Notes: generated by a model from the sequence alone, not told the origin. 64,000 nucleotides of DNA from Kitasatospora purpeofusca (GCF_000718025.1 NZ_JODS01000017.1:167503-231502), one strand, 5' to 3'. Shown: positions 9,035 to 18,189, counted from the stretch's first letter. A program made the numbers and translations.

Positions 9035-9071
9035 GACGCACGGGGAAGACGCACGGGGAAGACGCACGGGG
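9035..9071. repeat. 13-bp tandem repeat, about 2.8 copies
   Basis: The unit GACGCACGGGGAA is repeated at 9035, 9048 and 9061 (last copy truncated). It lies between the LacI promoter and the 3' end of the nitrate reductase gene. No function is apparent. Confidence 0.8.
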
Positions 9072-9099
9072 CTCAGTGGACATCGCGCGCACAGCGCTC

Positions 9100-12000
9100 T
9101 CAGTAGACGTCCCGCACATAGCGCTTGTCGGCGGCCAGTTGCTTGAGGTGCACGGCGGCCTCCTCCTCGGTGAGGCCGCCGTGGGTGCGGGCGATCTCGC
9201 GCAGTGCGCCGTCCACGTCCCTGGCCATCCGGGCCGCGTCGCCGCAGACGTAGAGGTGGGCGCCGTTCTGCAGCCAGTCCCAGAGTCCGAGGCCGTGCTC
9301 GCGCATCCGGTCCTGGACGTAGACCTTGTTGCGCTGGTCCCGGGAGAAGGCGAGGTCGAGGCGGTCCAGGTGGCCCGAGGCCCGGAAGTCGGCCAGCTCC
9401 TCGCGGTAGTAGAAGTCCGTCGACTGCCGCTGCTCGCCGAAGAACAGCCAGTTGGGGCCGGTGTGGCCGCGGGCCCGGCGCTCCTCCAGGAAGCCGATGA
9501 AAGGGGCGACGCCGGTGCCGGGGCCGATCATGATCATCGGGGTGGCGGGGTCCGCCGGGGGCCGGAAGTGCGCGGTGGGCCGGACGAAGACCGGTACCGG
9601 GCCGTCGGCCGCGCGGTCGGCGAGGTAGGTGGAGCAGACGCCCTTGCGGATCCGGCCGGCGCCGTTGGGGTGACGGACCACCGAGACGGTCACCCGGATC
9701 TCGTCCGGGTGGACCAGCGGGCTGGAGGACACCGAGTACAGCCGGGGCTGGAGCGGCTTCAGCACCGCCGCCCAGTCGGCGGCCCCGGCCCGTACGGCGA
9801 GCGTGCCGACCACGTCGACGGCCTGCCGGCCCCAGGTCCACTTGGCCAGCTCCCCGGTGTTGTCCGGCCGCAGCAGCCGCTTGAGGACGCGGTCGCCGGA
9901 CCGCTCCCCGACGAAGCGGAGCAGGTCCGGGGTGATCCGGGCGATCTCCAGGTGGCCGCCGAGCGCTTCGGCGAACGGGAGCTCTCCGGCGCCGGGGACG
10001 ATGACGGCTGCGTCCGGGTCGAGGCCGGTGACGGCCAGCCACTCGGCCACCAGCTCGGGGCAGTTCCGGGCCCGGACGCCCAGGACGTCGCCGGCCCGGT
10101 AGCCGAGGTCGCCGTGGCGGTCGGTGCCGCCGAGGCCGTCCCTGGTGGCGAAGGCGAACTGCCGGACCTCCTTGGCGGAGCCGGGCAGGCTGAGCAGCCG
10201 GTTGCCGGTCACCCGGGCGCCGAAGGGCGACTCCTTGGAGTACCCGGACCGGGGCGCGGGGGCAGCCACCGGCGACGGCGCGGCGGTGGGGGTCGGGGCG
10301 GTGGGGGGCGGGGCGGCGCTCGGGGTGCCGCCGTCGGTCGGGGCGGCCGGGGCGGCCAGGGCGGCCAGGGCGGCCACCACCTGCTCCAACCACCGGTCGG
10401 CCGCGTCCTGGTAGTCGGGCTCGCAGTCCGCGCGCGGGGCGATCCTGGTCGCGCCGAGCTCCCCGAGCCGCTGGTCGAGGCGGCGCCCGTGGCCGCAGAA
10501 GTCGCTGTAGCTCGAATCGCCGAGCGCGAGCACGGCGTAGCGCAGCCCCTCGGCGCCCGGCGGCGCCCCGGCGAGCACCCCCTCCCAGAAGCCGGCGCCG
10601 TTGTCGGGGGCCTCGCCGTCGCCGAAGGTGCTGGTGATCAGGAGCACCGGCGCCCCGGCCGCCAGGACGGCGGGCCCGGCCCGGTCCATGGCGAGCAGCA
10701 GCGGCTGCCAGCCCTCGGCGACCAGGCGCTCGGCGACCGCGGCGGCGATCCCCTCGGCGGTGCCCGTCTGCGAGGCCCACAGGACGGTCACGGTCCGCCC
10801 CGGTTCTGCGACGGCCGACGGGCCGGCCGTGGCCTCGGCCGCCTCCGACGCCTCCCCCGGCCCGAGCGCCGCCGGTCCGAACGCCGCCACCGGTCCGGCC
10901 GGGAGGCGGGAGTACGCCCCGGCCAGCATGCCGTTGACCCACCGCGCCCGCTCGGGGTCGACCGGCGCCTGCGGCGGCAGTACCGGCACCCCGGCGGTGC
11001 CCGGCGGCGCGGCCGGGACACCGGCCAGGAAGCCCGCCAGATAGGCGCGTTCGGCGGCCGTCAGCCGCGGCGCCTCGACCGGGTCGAGGCCCAGCAGCCC
11101 TGCCAGCGCCGTGAGTTGCGGTCCCACGACCGGCTGGGACGGCTGCTCCGAGGTCACCGGCTCGGTCGACGGCACGGACTCCGCGACCGCGACGGGCTCG
11201 ACTGCCGGCGGCGCTGCCGCCTCCGGCGGGACCGGGGCCGCGACCGGCCGCAGCGCGACCGCGCAGACCTTCAACTCCGGCTGGAACGACACCGGGTCGA
11301 CCGCGTCACTGGTGACCGCGTTGATGCTGAGGTACTCGCCGAACAGGTCGTTCCAGTGGAACGGCGCGAAGCAGTCCCCCGGCCGCACCCGGTCGGTGAC
11401 CACCGCCGGCAGCACGGCCCGGCCGCGTCTCGACGCCACCTCCAGCCGGTCGCCGTCGACCACGCCCAGCGCCTCCGCGTCCTCCGGGTGGATCTCGACG
11501 AACGGACCCGGGTCGAGCCGGTTGAGCCTGGCGACCCGGCCGGTCTTGGTGAGGGTGTGCCACTGGTGCTGCAGCCGCCCGGTGTTGAGGCAGAACGGGT
11601 AGTCCTGGTCCGGCAGTTCGGCGGGCGGCAGGTGCGGCCGGGCGAAGAACACCGCCCGCCCGGACGGGGTCGGGAAGGCCAGCCTCGGCCGGCTCCCGTC
11701 CTGCCGCTCCAGCAGCGTCTGGCTGACCCCGTCGTTGAGGTAGCGGACCGGGTTGCGCTCCGGCCCGTCGGGGTCGGCGGCCGGCCACTGCACCGGGGTC
11801 TCCCGCAGCCGGGCGTAGCTCACACCGCGCAGGTCCCAGCCGGTCTTCGGGTTCCAGGCCCGCTTGAGCTCCTCGAAGACCTCCTCCGCGCTCGCGTAGT
11901 CGAAGGCCTCGGCGAAGCCCATCTCGCAGGCCACCCGGGCGACGATGCGCCAGTCCGGCAGCGCCCCGCCGACCGGGTCGGCGGCCGGCCGGGCCAGGGT

Positions 12001-13431
12001 GAGGCCGCGCTCCGAGTTGACCAGCACGCCTTCCGTCTCGGCCCACAGGGCGGCGGGCAGCACCACGTCGGCATAGGCGTTGGTCTCGGTGTCGGCGAAC
12101 ACGTCCTGGGTGATGACGAGTTCGGCGGCCTCCAGTCCGGCGATGACGGTCTTCCGGTTGCCGACCGAGGCGACCGGATTGGTGCAGATGATCCAGCAGG
12201 CCTTGATCTCCCCCTCGGCCATCCGCTCGAACATCTCGACGGTGCCCCGGCCGGCCTCGGTGCGCAGCGTGCCGGGCGGCAGGCCCCACAGCTCCTCCGT
12301 GAAGGCCCGTTCCGCCGGGTCCAGCACCGACCGCTGCCCGGGCAGGCCCGGCCCCATGTAGCCCATCTCCCGGCCGCCCATCGCGTTGGGCTGGCCGGTG
12401 AGGGAGAACGGGCCGCTGCCGGGGCGGCAGATCGCGCCGGTGGCCAGGTGCAGGTTGACCAGGGCGTTGGTGTTCCAGGTGCCGTGGGTGGACTGGTTGA
12501 GCCCCATGGTCCAGCAGCTCGTCCACTCCGCAGCCGCGCCGATCATCCGGGCGGCGGCGCGGATGTCCTCCTCGGCGAGGCCGGTGGTGCGGGCGACCTC
12601 GGCGGGCGGGTAGTCCGCCAGGAAGCCGGGCATCTGCTCCCAACCCTCGGTGAACTCCTCGATGAAGGCCGGGTCGGTGTCGCCGTTCTCGACCAGCAGG
12701 TGCAGCAGTCCGTTGAGCAGCGCCAGGTCCGTACCGGGCCGGATCTGGAGGAAGAGGTCGGCCTTGTCGGCGGTGGCGGTGCGCCGGGGGTCGACGACGA
12801 TCAGCTTGGCGCCCGCCTTCTTGACCCGGTCCATCATCCGCAGGAACAGGATCGGGTGGCAGTCGGCCATGTTGGAGCCGATCACCAGGAACACGTCCGC
12901 GTGGTCGAGGTCCCGGTAGGAGCCGGGCGGCCCGTCCGCGCCCAGCGACAGCTTGTAGCCGCTGCCCGCGCTCGCCATGCACAGCCGGGAGTTGGACTCG
13001 ATCCGGCTGGTGCGGACGAAGCCCTTGGCGAGCTTGTTCACCAGGTACTGGGCCTCCAGCGTCAGCTGGCCCGAGACGTAGAAGGCCAGCGCGTCCGGCC
13101 CGTGCTCGTCGAGCACCGCCCGCAGCCGGCGCGCGGTGGCGGTGATGGCGGCGTCCACGTCCTCGGCCACGGGTTCGGCTCCGCGTTCGGCCCGGACCAG
13201 CGCGGTGGTCAGCCGCCCGGGCGCGGCGAGCATGTCCGCGGTGGTGGCGCCCTTGGTGCACAGCCGGCCGGCGTTGACGGGGTGGTCGCGGTCCCCGGAC
13301 GCCTTCAGCACGGTGCGCCGCCCGGTCTCCCCGTCGACGGCCACGTCGAGCAGCATGCCGCAGCCGACACCGCAGTACGAGCAGACGGTGCGCACACGCT
13401 GGACGGGATTCGGGTCCGGTACCGTCACCAC
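9100..13431 (-). CDS. Fused assimilatory nitrate reductase / CysJ-like flavoprotein reductase
   Basis: This 1443-aa cytoplasmic enzyme is predicted to reduce nitrate to nitrite with NAD(P)H electrons in one chain. The N-terminus has a 4Fe-4S motif (CSYCGVGC ... CTKG). Residues about 60-560 form a molybdopterin oxidoreductase core, and about 570-680 a molybdopterin-dinucleotide-binding domain (FCLNTGRLQHQWHT). A linker with a CysJ-like helical segment near 780-850 follows, then a flavodoxin domain near 915-1060 (LWASQTGTAEG, TSTFGDGEAPDNG, LGDSSYSDFCGHG). Last comes a ferredoxin-reductase-like FAD/NADPH module near 1110-1443 (LYSVSSSP, GPGTGVAPF, terminal YVRDVY). Fusion of these two halves is known among actinobacteria. 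It is monocistronic in this window. A regulatory site for nitrogen control was not recognised. Confidence 0.93.
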   Translation of the reverse strand: MVTVPDPNPVQRVRTVCSYCGVGCGMLLDVAVDGETGRRTVLKASGDRDHPVNAGRLCTKGATTADMLAAPGRLTTALVRAERGAEPVAEDVDAAITATARRLRAVLDEHGPDALAFYVSGQLTLEAQYLVNKLAKGFVRTSRIESNSRLCMASAGSGYKLSLGADGPPGSYRDLDHADVFLVIGSNMADCHPILFLRMMDRVKKAGAKLIVVDPRRTATADKADLFLQIRPGTDLALLNGLLHLLVENGDTDPAFIEEFTEGWEQMPGFLADYPPAEVARTTGLAEEDIRAAARMIGAAAEWTSCWTMGLNQSTHGTWNTNALVNLHLATGAICRPGSGPFSLTGQPNAMGGREMGYMGPGLPGQRSVLDPAERAFTEELWGLPPGTLRTEAGRGTVEMFERMAEGEIKACWIICTNPVASVGNRKTVIAGLEAAELVITQDVFADTETNAYADVVLPAALWAETEGVLVNSERGLTLARPAADPVGGALPDWRIVARVACEMGFAEAFDYASAEEVFEELKRAWNPKTGWDLRGVSYARLRETPVQWPAADPDGPERNPVRYLNDGVSQTLLERQDGSRPRLAFPTPSGRAVFFARPHLPPAELPDQDYPFCLNTGRLQHQWHTLTKTGRVARLNRLDPGPFVEIHPEDAEALGVVDGDRLEVASRRGRAVLPAVVTDRVRPGDCFAPFHWNDLFGEYLSINAVTSDAVDPVSFQPELKVCAVALRPVAAPVPPEAAAPPAVEPVAVAESVPSTEPVTSEQPSQPVVGPQLTALAGLLGLDPVEAPRLTAAERAYLAGFLAGVPAAPPGTAGVPVLPPQAPVDPERARWVNGMLAGAYSRLPAGPVAAFGPAALGPGEASEAAEATAGPSAVAEPGRTVTVLWASQTGTAEGIAAAVAERLVAEGWQPLLLAMDRAGPAVLAAGAPVLLITSTFGDGEAPDNGAGFWEGVLAGAPPGAEGLRYAVLALGDSSYSDFCGHGRRLDQRLGELGATRIAPRADCEPDYQDAADRWLEQVVAALAALAAPAAPTDGGTPSAAPPPTAPTPTAAPSPVAAPAPRSGYSKESPFGARVTGNRLLSLPGSAKEVRQFAFATRDGLGGTDRHGDLGYRAGDVLGVRARNCPELVAEWLAVTGLDPDAAVIVPGAGELPFAEALGGHLEIARITPDLLRFVGERSGDRVLKRLLRPDNTGELAKWTWGRQAVDVVGTLAVRAGAADWAAVLKPLQPRLYSVSSSPLVHPDEIRVTVSVVRHPNGAGRIRKGVCSTYLADRAADGPVPVFVRPTAHFRPPADPATPMIMIGPGTGVAPFIGFLEERRARGHTGPNWLFFGEQRQSTDFYYREELADFRASGHLDRLDLAFSRDQRNKVYVQDRMREHGLGLWDWLQNGAHLYVCGDAARMARDVDGALREIARTHGGLTEEEAAVHLKQLAADKRYVRDVY

Positions 13432-13773
13432 GGCTCCCTCTCAGGTAGCGATCTCCGGCCTCGGTCCTGCCGGTCCGTGCCGTCCGACGGTGAGGAGGCC
13501 CACCACCGGCACCGTAGGAAGACGGCGTTAACACGGGATCACGAACCCGGACGCCGTGCGTAAACCCCGCCGCACGGCCGGTGCCCGGCCCCGGTGAGTC
13601 CGGGGCCGGCCGCACCGCCCACCGGACGCACCCGACCCCGCGGACCCGGCCGACCGACCGCCTTCGCACACTGGCACGGCGGGTGGCCCGTTGCCAAGAC
13701 GCCGCCGCGCCCGCACCCGCCGGGCGGCGGGGACGGACGCGGGGACGGGCGCGGGGACGTACGTATTGCGGCG
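13432..13773. other. 342-bp intergenic region
   Basis: It separates the nitrate reductase start from the end of the TolB-like gene, both on the minus strand. It contains one hairpin (13585-13609) and GC-rich direct repeats near 13735-13760 (GGGGACG repeated). I see no supported small gene. Confidence 0.5.
13585..13609 (-). terminator. Hairpin, probable terminator of the phosphoesterase-MFS-TolB operon
   Basis: A perfect 10-bp stem CCGGCCCCGG/CCGGGGCCGG with a TGAGT loop lies about 165 bp past the last stop codon of the operon. The distance keeps confidence moderate. Confidence 0.5.
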
Positions 13774-14748
13774 TCAGCGCGACGCCGGCGGCACGGTGAC
13801 CGGGGAGGACGCGCCGGGGAGGACGAGGCTCGGCGTCCCGCTGCCGTCGGCCGGGGTGGACCAGACGTCGGTGGCCTTGCTCCCGTGGGCCGGGAGGGCG
13901 TAGGCGAGGGTGCCGTCGTCGAGCCAGGCGGCCTGGTCGTCGACGCTCCGGGTCTCGGCGAGCGGGTGCTCGCGGAGGTCGGCCAGGTCGAGGACGTAGA
14001 GGCGCCAGGGGGCGACAGGGTCGGCGGAGACCTTCTTCTTGAAGGCGATCCGGGTCCCGTCCGGCGAGAGCGAGGGGCACTCGACGTTCTCCCGCAGGGT
14101 GCGGGCCGACCAGGCCTTGAGGTCGCCCTCGACCAGGTGGGTGCGGCCGCCCGTCGACACGGTGGCGTAGAAGCGGTTGTCGTCGGCCGCGAAGTTGACG
14201 CCCCAGTAGTTGATGTCGGCGGCGTGGTAGCGGGTGTCCCCGATCGTCAGCGGGATCTCCTCCACGGACTTGATCAGATAGCCGGTGCGCAGGTCCAGGA
14301 CCGAGGTCCGGGTCGAGAACCGGCCGGCGGCGTAGGAGTCGCCGACGGCGAAGGTGGTCCAGGACAGCACCTGGCCGGAGGGCGACACCCGGGCCCGGTT
14401 GGGGATGCCGGGGACGGTCACCTTCCGGAGCTCGGTGAACCGGCGGTCGTAGACCACCGCCTCGGTGCGGGCCGGGGTTCCGGGCAGGGCGCGCAGGCAC
14501 AGGGCCCGGTCCCCCGCGGCGTAGAACCGGGCACAGGACGGGCCGTCCGCCACACCGCCCGGGCTGCGGGCGACCCGGCCGGTGGCGGTGTCGCGGTAGT
14601 AGAGGCCGGGCTCCTCCAGGGTGAACGAGGCTTCCGCCGCGACGAGTTGCGGCCCGCCGCCGCGTTCCCTGGCGTGCAGCACATAGCCGAGGGCGCCGCC
14701 CAGGAGGACGAGCACGGCGAGGACCAGCGCGGTCGAACGGGACTTCAT
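13774..14748 (-). CDS. TolB-like beta-propeller protein with N-terminal membrane anchor
   Basis: This 324-aa protein has a signal-anchor helix (MKSRSTALVLAVLVLLGGAL) and an extracytoplasmic part. The latter carries repeated blades typical of WD40/TolB-like propellers, for example RARVSPSGQVLSWTTF and VECPSLSPDGTRIAFKKK. Its ATG overlaps the stop of the MFS gene (ATGA at 14748-14745), which indicates translational coupling. No catalytic residues are recognisable; it may bind a partner or ligand of the exported phosphoesterase or of the transporter. That role is inference. Confidence 0.75.
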   Translation of the reverse strand: MKSRSTALVLAVLVLLGGALGYVLHARERGGGPQLVAAEASFTLEEPGLYYRDTATGRVARSPGGVADGPSCARFYAAGDRALCLRALPGTPARTEAVVYDRRFTELRKVTVPGIPNRARVSPSGQVLSWTTFAVGDSYAAGRFSTRTSVLDLRTGYLIKSVEEIPLTIGDTRYHAADINYWGVNFAADDNRFYATVSTGGRTHLVEGDLKAWSARTLRENVECPSLSPDGTRIAFKKKVSADPVAPWRLYVLDLADLREHPLAETRSVDDQAAWLDDGTLAYALPAHGSKATDVWSTPADGSGTPSLVLPGASSPVTVPPASR

Positions 14749-16073
14749 CGGGCCTTCCTTCCCGGGAGGATCCGCCAGGCGGCGGTGAGGGCGACGGCCA
14801 GGGCGAGGGCGGCCGCGGCCAGGGCCGGGCGCGGCCCCCACCAGGTCCAGGCCGCGCCGAAGCCGGCGGCGCCGACCAGGCGGGCCAGGGCCTGGCCGGT
14901 CTGGAGGACGGCGAGCCCGCTCGCCCGGCCCCGGACGGGGAGCGCGGGCGCGGCCAGGGCCATCAGCACGCCGTCGGTGGCGGCGTAGAAGACGCCGAGC
15001 AGGACGAGCACCAGCACCGCGACCGCCGGTCCGGCCGGGGCGAGCAGGGTGAGGTAGGCGGCGAGCAGGGCGCCGTGGCCGAGCAGGAACGGGATCCGCC
15101 GTCCGCTCCGGTCCGCGAGCCGCCCGGCCGGGACGGCGAGCAGCAGGTAGCAGGCCGCCGAGCCCAGCGGCAGCAGGGGGAACAGCGCGGCCGGGAGGTC
15201 GAGGCCGCGCTGGAGCAGCAGGTAGAGGAAGGAGTCGCCGATGGTGGCGGCACCGAGCAGGGCCGCGGCCACGACCACCCGCCGGAAGGCGGGGTCGGCG
15301 AGCACCCGGGGCGCGGTCCTGACCGGCTTGGGGGACGGGGCAGGCTTCGGGACCGGGGCCGGCTTGGGGGACGGGGCCGGCTTCGGGACCGGGGCCGGCT
15401 TGGGGACGCGCGTCGGCCGTACGAGGGTGGTCGGCGCCCCCGGGTCGGCGGGCACGAACAGCCCCAGCACCACCACGCCGAGCAGGCCGGTGGCGAAGCT
15501 GACCACGAACACCGCGTCGTAGGCGTCCGCCGTCGCCCACAGGACCAGGAACGCCACCAGCGGACCGAGCAGCGCCCCGGTGGTGTCCATCGCCCGGTGC
15601 ACACCGAACGCCCGGCCGAGGGCCTCCGGCGGCGCGCTGAGCGTGATCATCGCGTCCCGGGGCGCGGTGCGCACCCCTTTGCCGAGCCGGTCGGCGGCCA
15701 TCGCGGCGGCGATCCCGCCGGCCGCCCCGCCCGCCAGCAGCAGGCCGAGCCGGGAGAGGGCCGAGAGCAGGTAGCCCGCCCCGGCGACGGTCCGGTGGCG
15801 GCCGCCGCCCCGGTCGGCGAGCCGCCCGCCGAGGAGCCGGACCAGCGCCGTGGCGCCGTTGAACAGTCCGTCGAAGAAGCCGAACTGGAGGGGTGACAGG
15901 CCGAGGCCCAGCACCAGGTAGAGCGGCAGCACGGCGGTGACCATCTCCGAGGAGATGTCGGTGACCAGGCTGACCGCCCCGAGCGCGACGACCGTGCCGG
16001 GGACGCGCCGCCCCACCCCGACGGGGCGGGGCGGCGCGTCCGAACGGCGGCCGGTGGTGGCCAGGTACATCAT
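14745..16073 (-). CDS. MFS transporter with Pro-Lys repeat loop
   Basis: This 442-aa transporter has about 12 predicted membrane helices. The N-terminal region has the MFS motif GGRLADRGGGRHR after helix 2. Between the two six-helix halves lies a PKPAP/PKPAPS repeat loop encoded by an 18/36-bp DNA repeat (15325-15405). Its start codon shares one base with the phosphoesterase stop (TGATG at 16075-16071) and its stop overlaps the TolB-like gene, so the three proteins are made as a set. The substrate is unknown; the resemblance is to YajR/multidrug-type exporters. Confidence 0.88.
   Translation of the reverse strand: MMYLATTGRRSDAPPRPVGVGRRVPGTVVALGAVSLVTDISSEMVTAVLPLYLVLGLGLSPLQFGFFDGLFNGATALVRLLGGRLADRGGGRHRTVAGAGYLLSALSRLGLLLAGGAAGGIAAAMAADRLGKGVRTAPRDAMITLSAPPEALGRAFGVHRAMDTTGALLGPLVAFLVLWATADAYDAVFVVSFATGLLGVVVLGLFVPADPGAPTTLVRPTRVPKPAPVPKPAPSPKPAPVPKPAPSPKPVRTAPRVLADPAFRRVVVAAALLGAATIGDSFLYLLLQRGLDLPAALFPLLPLGSAACYLLLAVPAGRLADRSGRRIPFLLGHGALLAAYLTLLAPAGPAVAVLVLVLLGVFYAATDGVLMALAAPALPVRGRASGLAVLQTGQALARLVGAAGFGAAWTWWGPRPALAAAALALAVALTAAWRILPGRKAR
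15325..15405 (-). repeat. Coding minisatellite, 18/36-bp unit
   Basis: Alternating 18-bp units (GGCTTGGGGGACGGGGCC and GGCTTCGGGACCGGGGCC) occur four times plus a partial fifth. They encode the PKPAP repeats in the central loop of the MFS transporter. Unit number is likely to vary between strains. Confidence 0.85.
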
Positions 16074-17434
16074 CAGTGGCAGCTGTAGGTCGGGCTGGTG
16101 TCCTTGGCCTTGCCGTCCGTGCCGACGTAGCTCCAGCCGTACCCGGAGTCGGTGAAGTCGAGCTTCAGCACGCCGTACTCGCCGCTGATCCGCTTCTGGC
16201 TGTTCGGCTGGACCTGCTCGATCGGGTAGGGCTCGGCGCCGCCCATGCCGCCGACGATCTCGACGATCCCGTCCGCGGTGGCCTTCCCGTCCGGGTCCTG
16301 CGGGGCGAACCGCTCGTAGTGGTGGTCGTGGCCGTTGAGCACCAGGTCGGCCTTGGCGTCGTAGAGGATCCGCCACACCGGCCGGGAGACCGGGTCGTTG
16401 CCGTGCCCGCCCGAGGAGTACAGCGGGTGGTGCCAGTAGGCGGCGACGCACTTCTTGCCGTTCGCCGCGAGGTCGGCCTTCAGCCAGTCGATCTGGGCGC
16501 TCTGGTCGAAGGCGTTGGAGTCGAGGGCGACGAAGTGCCAGTTGCCCTCGTCGAAGCTGTACCAGCTCTTGCCCTGCGGATAGGCGATGCTGCCGAAGTA
16601 GGACTTGTAGCCGGCGAGGGAGCCGGCCGGGTCGTAGGTCTCGTGGTTGCCGGGGACGGGGTGGGTCTTCGCCTTGAACGCGCCCCAGGTCTTGTCGTAG
16701 TAGTTCTTGAAGTCCGCCAACCGGGCGTCGTCGTACTGGTTGTCGCCCATCGTCAGATAGAACTTCGGGTCGATCCGCTGGGCCAGCGCCGCGGTCTTCG
16801 GGTGCGCGCAGGCGCTGTCCGAGGCGGTGCACTGCGCGGCGATGTCGCCCGCCGCGACCACGGTGAAGGCCCCGCCCGGCGTGGGCCCGGTCGGGGACGG
16901 TCCGGTGGGCGTGGGCGTGGGCGTCGTGTCGGCCGTCCCGTAGACCTCCATCTCGATCAGCGAGTAGCCGTAGGAGGTGCCGCGCGCCGTCCCGTACATC
17001 CGGACGTAGCGGCCCTTCCCGCCCAGGCCGGTCCAGTCGTCCGTCCCGCCGTTGCCCGCCTTCTCCTCGGCGACCTGGGTCCAGGTCGTCCCGTCCGCGG
17101 ACACCTCCAGGCGGTACGCCTTGGCGTAGGCGGCCTCCCAGACCAGCTTGATCCGCGAGACGGCGGCGCCCGCCCCGAGGTCGACCCGCAGCCACTGCGG
17201 GTCCTTCCCCTCGGCGCTCGCCCACCGCGTACCGGTGTTCCCGTCGAACGCCTTGCCCGCCGCGTACGACGAGCCCTCCGTGGACGAGGCCGTGGCGGCC
17301 TTGCCCCGCGAGAGCAGCGGATCGCCCGCCGCTCCCGCCCGCCCGGACCAGCCGAGCAACAGTCCGCCCACCAGCACGAGCACGGCGGCGAACACTCCGA
17401 TGTGTACAGGCCTCACTGAGACTTCGGGACGCAT
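16073..17434 (-). CDS. Secreted metallophosphoesterase with N-terminal F5/8-type carbohydrate-binding module
   Basis: This 453-aa exported enzyme starts with a signal peptide (MRPEVSVRPVHIGVFAAVLV, cleavage near GRAGAAG). Next is a discoidin/CBM32-like module at about 40-160 (KAATASSTEGSSYAAGKAFD), then a Thr/Pro linker, then a calcineurin-like phosphoesterase domain at about 185-450. The metal-ligand motifs are all present: AGDIAAQC, TMGDNQYDD, VPGNHET, AYWHHPLYSS and LNGHDHHYER. The last is typical of purple-acid-phosphatase-like enzymes. The start at 17434 was chosen for the signal peptide. It is the first gene of the coupled operon with the MFS and TolB-like genes; a good promoter lies at 17603-17632. 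Confidence 0.9.
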   Translation of the reverse strand: MRPEVSVRPVHIGVFAAVLVLVGGLLLGWSGRAGAAGDPLLSRGKAATASSTEGSSYAAGKAFDGNTGTRWASAEGKDPQWLRVDLGAGAAVSRIKLVWEAAYAKAYRLEVSADGTTWTQVAEEKAGNGGTDDWTGLGGKGRYVRMYGTARGTSYGYSLIEMEVYGTADTTPTPTPTGPSPTGPTPGGAFTVVAAGDIAAQCTASDSACAHPKTAALAQRIDPKFYLTMGDNQYDDARLADFKNYYDKTWGAFKAKTHPVPGNHETYDPAGSLAGYKSYFGSIAYPQGKSWYSFDEGNWHFVALDSNAFDQSAQIDWLKADLAANGKKCVAAYWHHPLYSSGGHGNDPVSRPVWRILYDAKADLVLNGHDHHYERFAPQDPDGKATADGIVEIVGGMGGAEPYPIEQVQPNSQKRISGEYGVLKLDFTDSGYGWSYVGTDGKAKDTSPTYSCH

Positions 17435-17602
17435 CCCTGGACTCCCTGACCTCGAACGACGGCGAGAGCTGGACTCCGGCCCGGCCCGCACGCGGGCACG
17501 CCGGCCGAGCGGCGGCCCGCACCACCGCAGCGGCCGGGTCAGAGCTCTCGCTGAGCACGTCACGCCCCGCGGTGCGGGCGCCGCGCCAAGCCGCCGACGG
17601 GG

Positions 17603-17632
17603 AGCCTAGTGGTAAGTAAAGTTTCCTGACAA
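17603..17632 (-). promoter_or_regulatory. Promoter with overlapping palindrome (ROK/CsnR-like) upstream of the phosphoesterase operon
   Basis: On the minus strand TTGTCA (17632-17627) and TAGGCT (17608-17603) are separated by 18 bp, a good housekeeping-sigma promoter. Partly overlapping the -35 is AGGAAACTTTACT (17627-17615). This is one base from AGGAAANTTTCCT, the palindrome known for the ROK regulator CsnR of Streptomyces. Regulation by a ROK protein is inference. Confidence 0.55.
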
Positions 17633-17707
17633 TACCCGGACCGCGCCGAACTCCCTTGCGAACACCCGGGCCTACGTCGACCGACCGCCCACGCAGGCCC
17701 GGAAAAA

Positions 17708-17721
17708 TACCCCCGGGGGTA
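17708..17721 (+). promoter_or_regulatory. CsoR-type operator upstream of DUF302 gene
   Basis: A perfect 14-bp palindrome TACCCCCGGGGGTA lies inside a presumptive promoter, with TACAGT as a possible -10 at 17720-17725. It fits the operator form of copper-sensing CsoR and persulfide-sensing CstR repressors (TACCCC/GGGGTA halves). The preceding 14-mer GGAAAAATACCCCC (17701-17714) recurs on the minus strand at 21241-21228. Confidence 0.75.
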
Positions 17722-17799
17722 CAGTGGAGGAGAAGCACGAGCACCACGCACGGGCGGCACGGACGGAACCGCGCCGCCGCACCAGGAACGGAGCACCAC

Positions 17800-18189
17800 A
17801 TGGACCACGGGATCGCCGTCACCCTCGACCTGCCCTTCACCGAGGCCGTCGAACAGGTCCGGACCGCCCTCGCCGAACAGGGCTTCGGCGTGCTCACCGA
17901 GATCGACGTACGGGCCACCCTCCGGGCCAAGCTCGACGAGGAGCTCGAGGACTACCTGATCCTCGGCGCCTGCAACCCGCCCCTCGCCCACCGCGCCCTG
18001 ACGGCCGACCGCCACATCGGACTGCTGCTCCCGTGCAACGTCGTGGTCCGCGCCGTCGACGGGGGCACCCTGGTCGAGGCCATGGACCCCCAGCTGCTCG
18101 TCCGGGTCACCGGCAAGCCCGAGCTCGCGGCCGTAGCCGACGAGGCGGCCGCCCGGCTGCGCGCGGCCCTGGACTCGCTCACCGCCTGA
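17800..18189 (+). CDS. DUF302-domain protein
   Basis: This 129-aa soluble protein is essentially one DUF302 domain: GIAVTLDLPFTEAVEQVRTA, then FGVLTEIDVRATLRAKL, YLILGACNPPLAHRAL, and VVVRAVDGGTLVEAMDP. The ATG at 17800 is preceded by AGGAACGGA; longer readings lack support. DUF302 proteins are often found with CsoR/CstR-controlled metal or sulfur stress genes, and here a perfect CsoR-type palindrome lies 80 bp upstream. Biochemical activity is unknown. Confidence 0.9.
   Translation: MDHGIAVTLDLPFTEAVEQVRTALAEQGFGVLTEIDVRATLRAKLDEELEDYLILGACNPPLAHRALTADRHIGLLLPCNVVVRAVDGGTLVEAMDPQLLVRVTGKPELAAVADEAAARLRAALDSLTA

Noticed and set aside
13500..13560. Possible GlnR box before the nitrate reductase gene (GTTAAC ... 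GAAC)
   Set aside because: Spacing and core do not fit GTnAC-n6-GAAAC.
8878..13563. A 1561-codon open frame opposite the nitrate reductase
   Set aside because: Same antisense artefact. The opposite strand carries clear Mo-cofactor, flavodoxin and FAD/NADPH motifs.
17641..17662. Possible PHO box upstream of the phosphoesterase operon (GTTCG repeats on the minus strand)
   Set aside because: Only two weak GTTCG cores, spaced 12 rather than 11 bp, without the CACC element.
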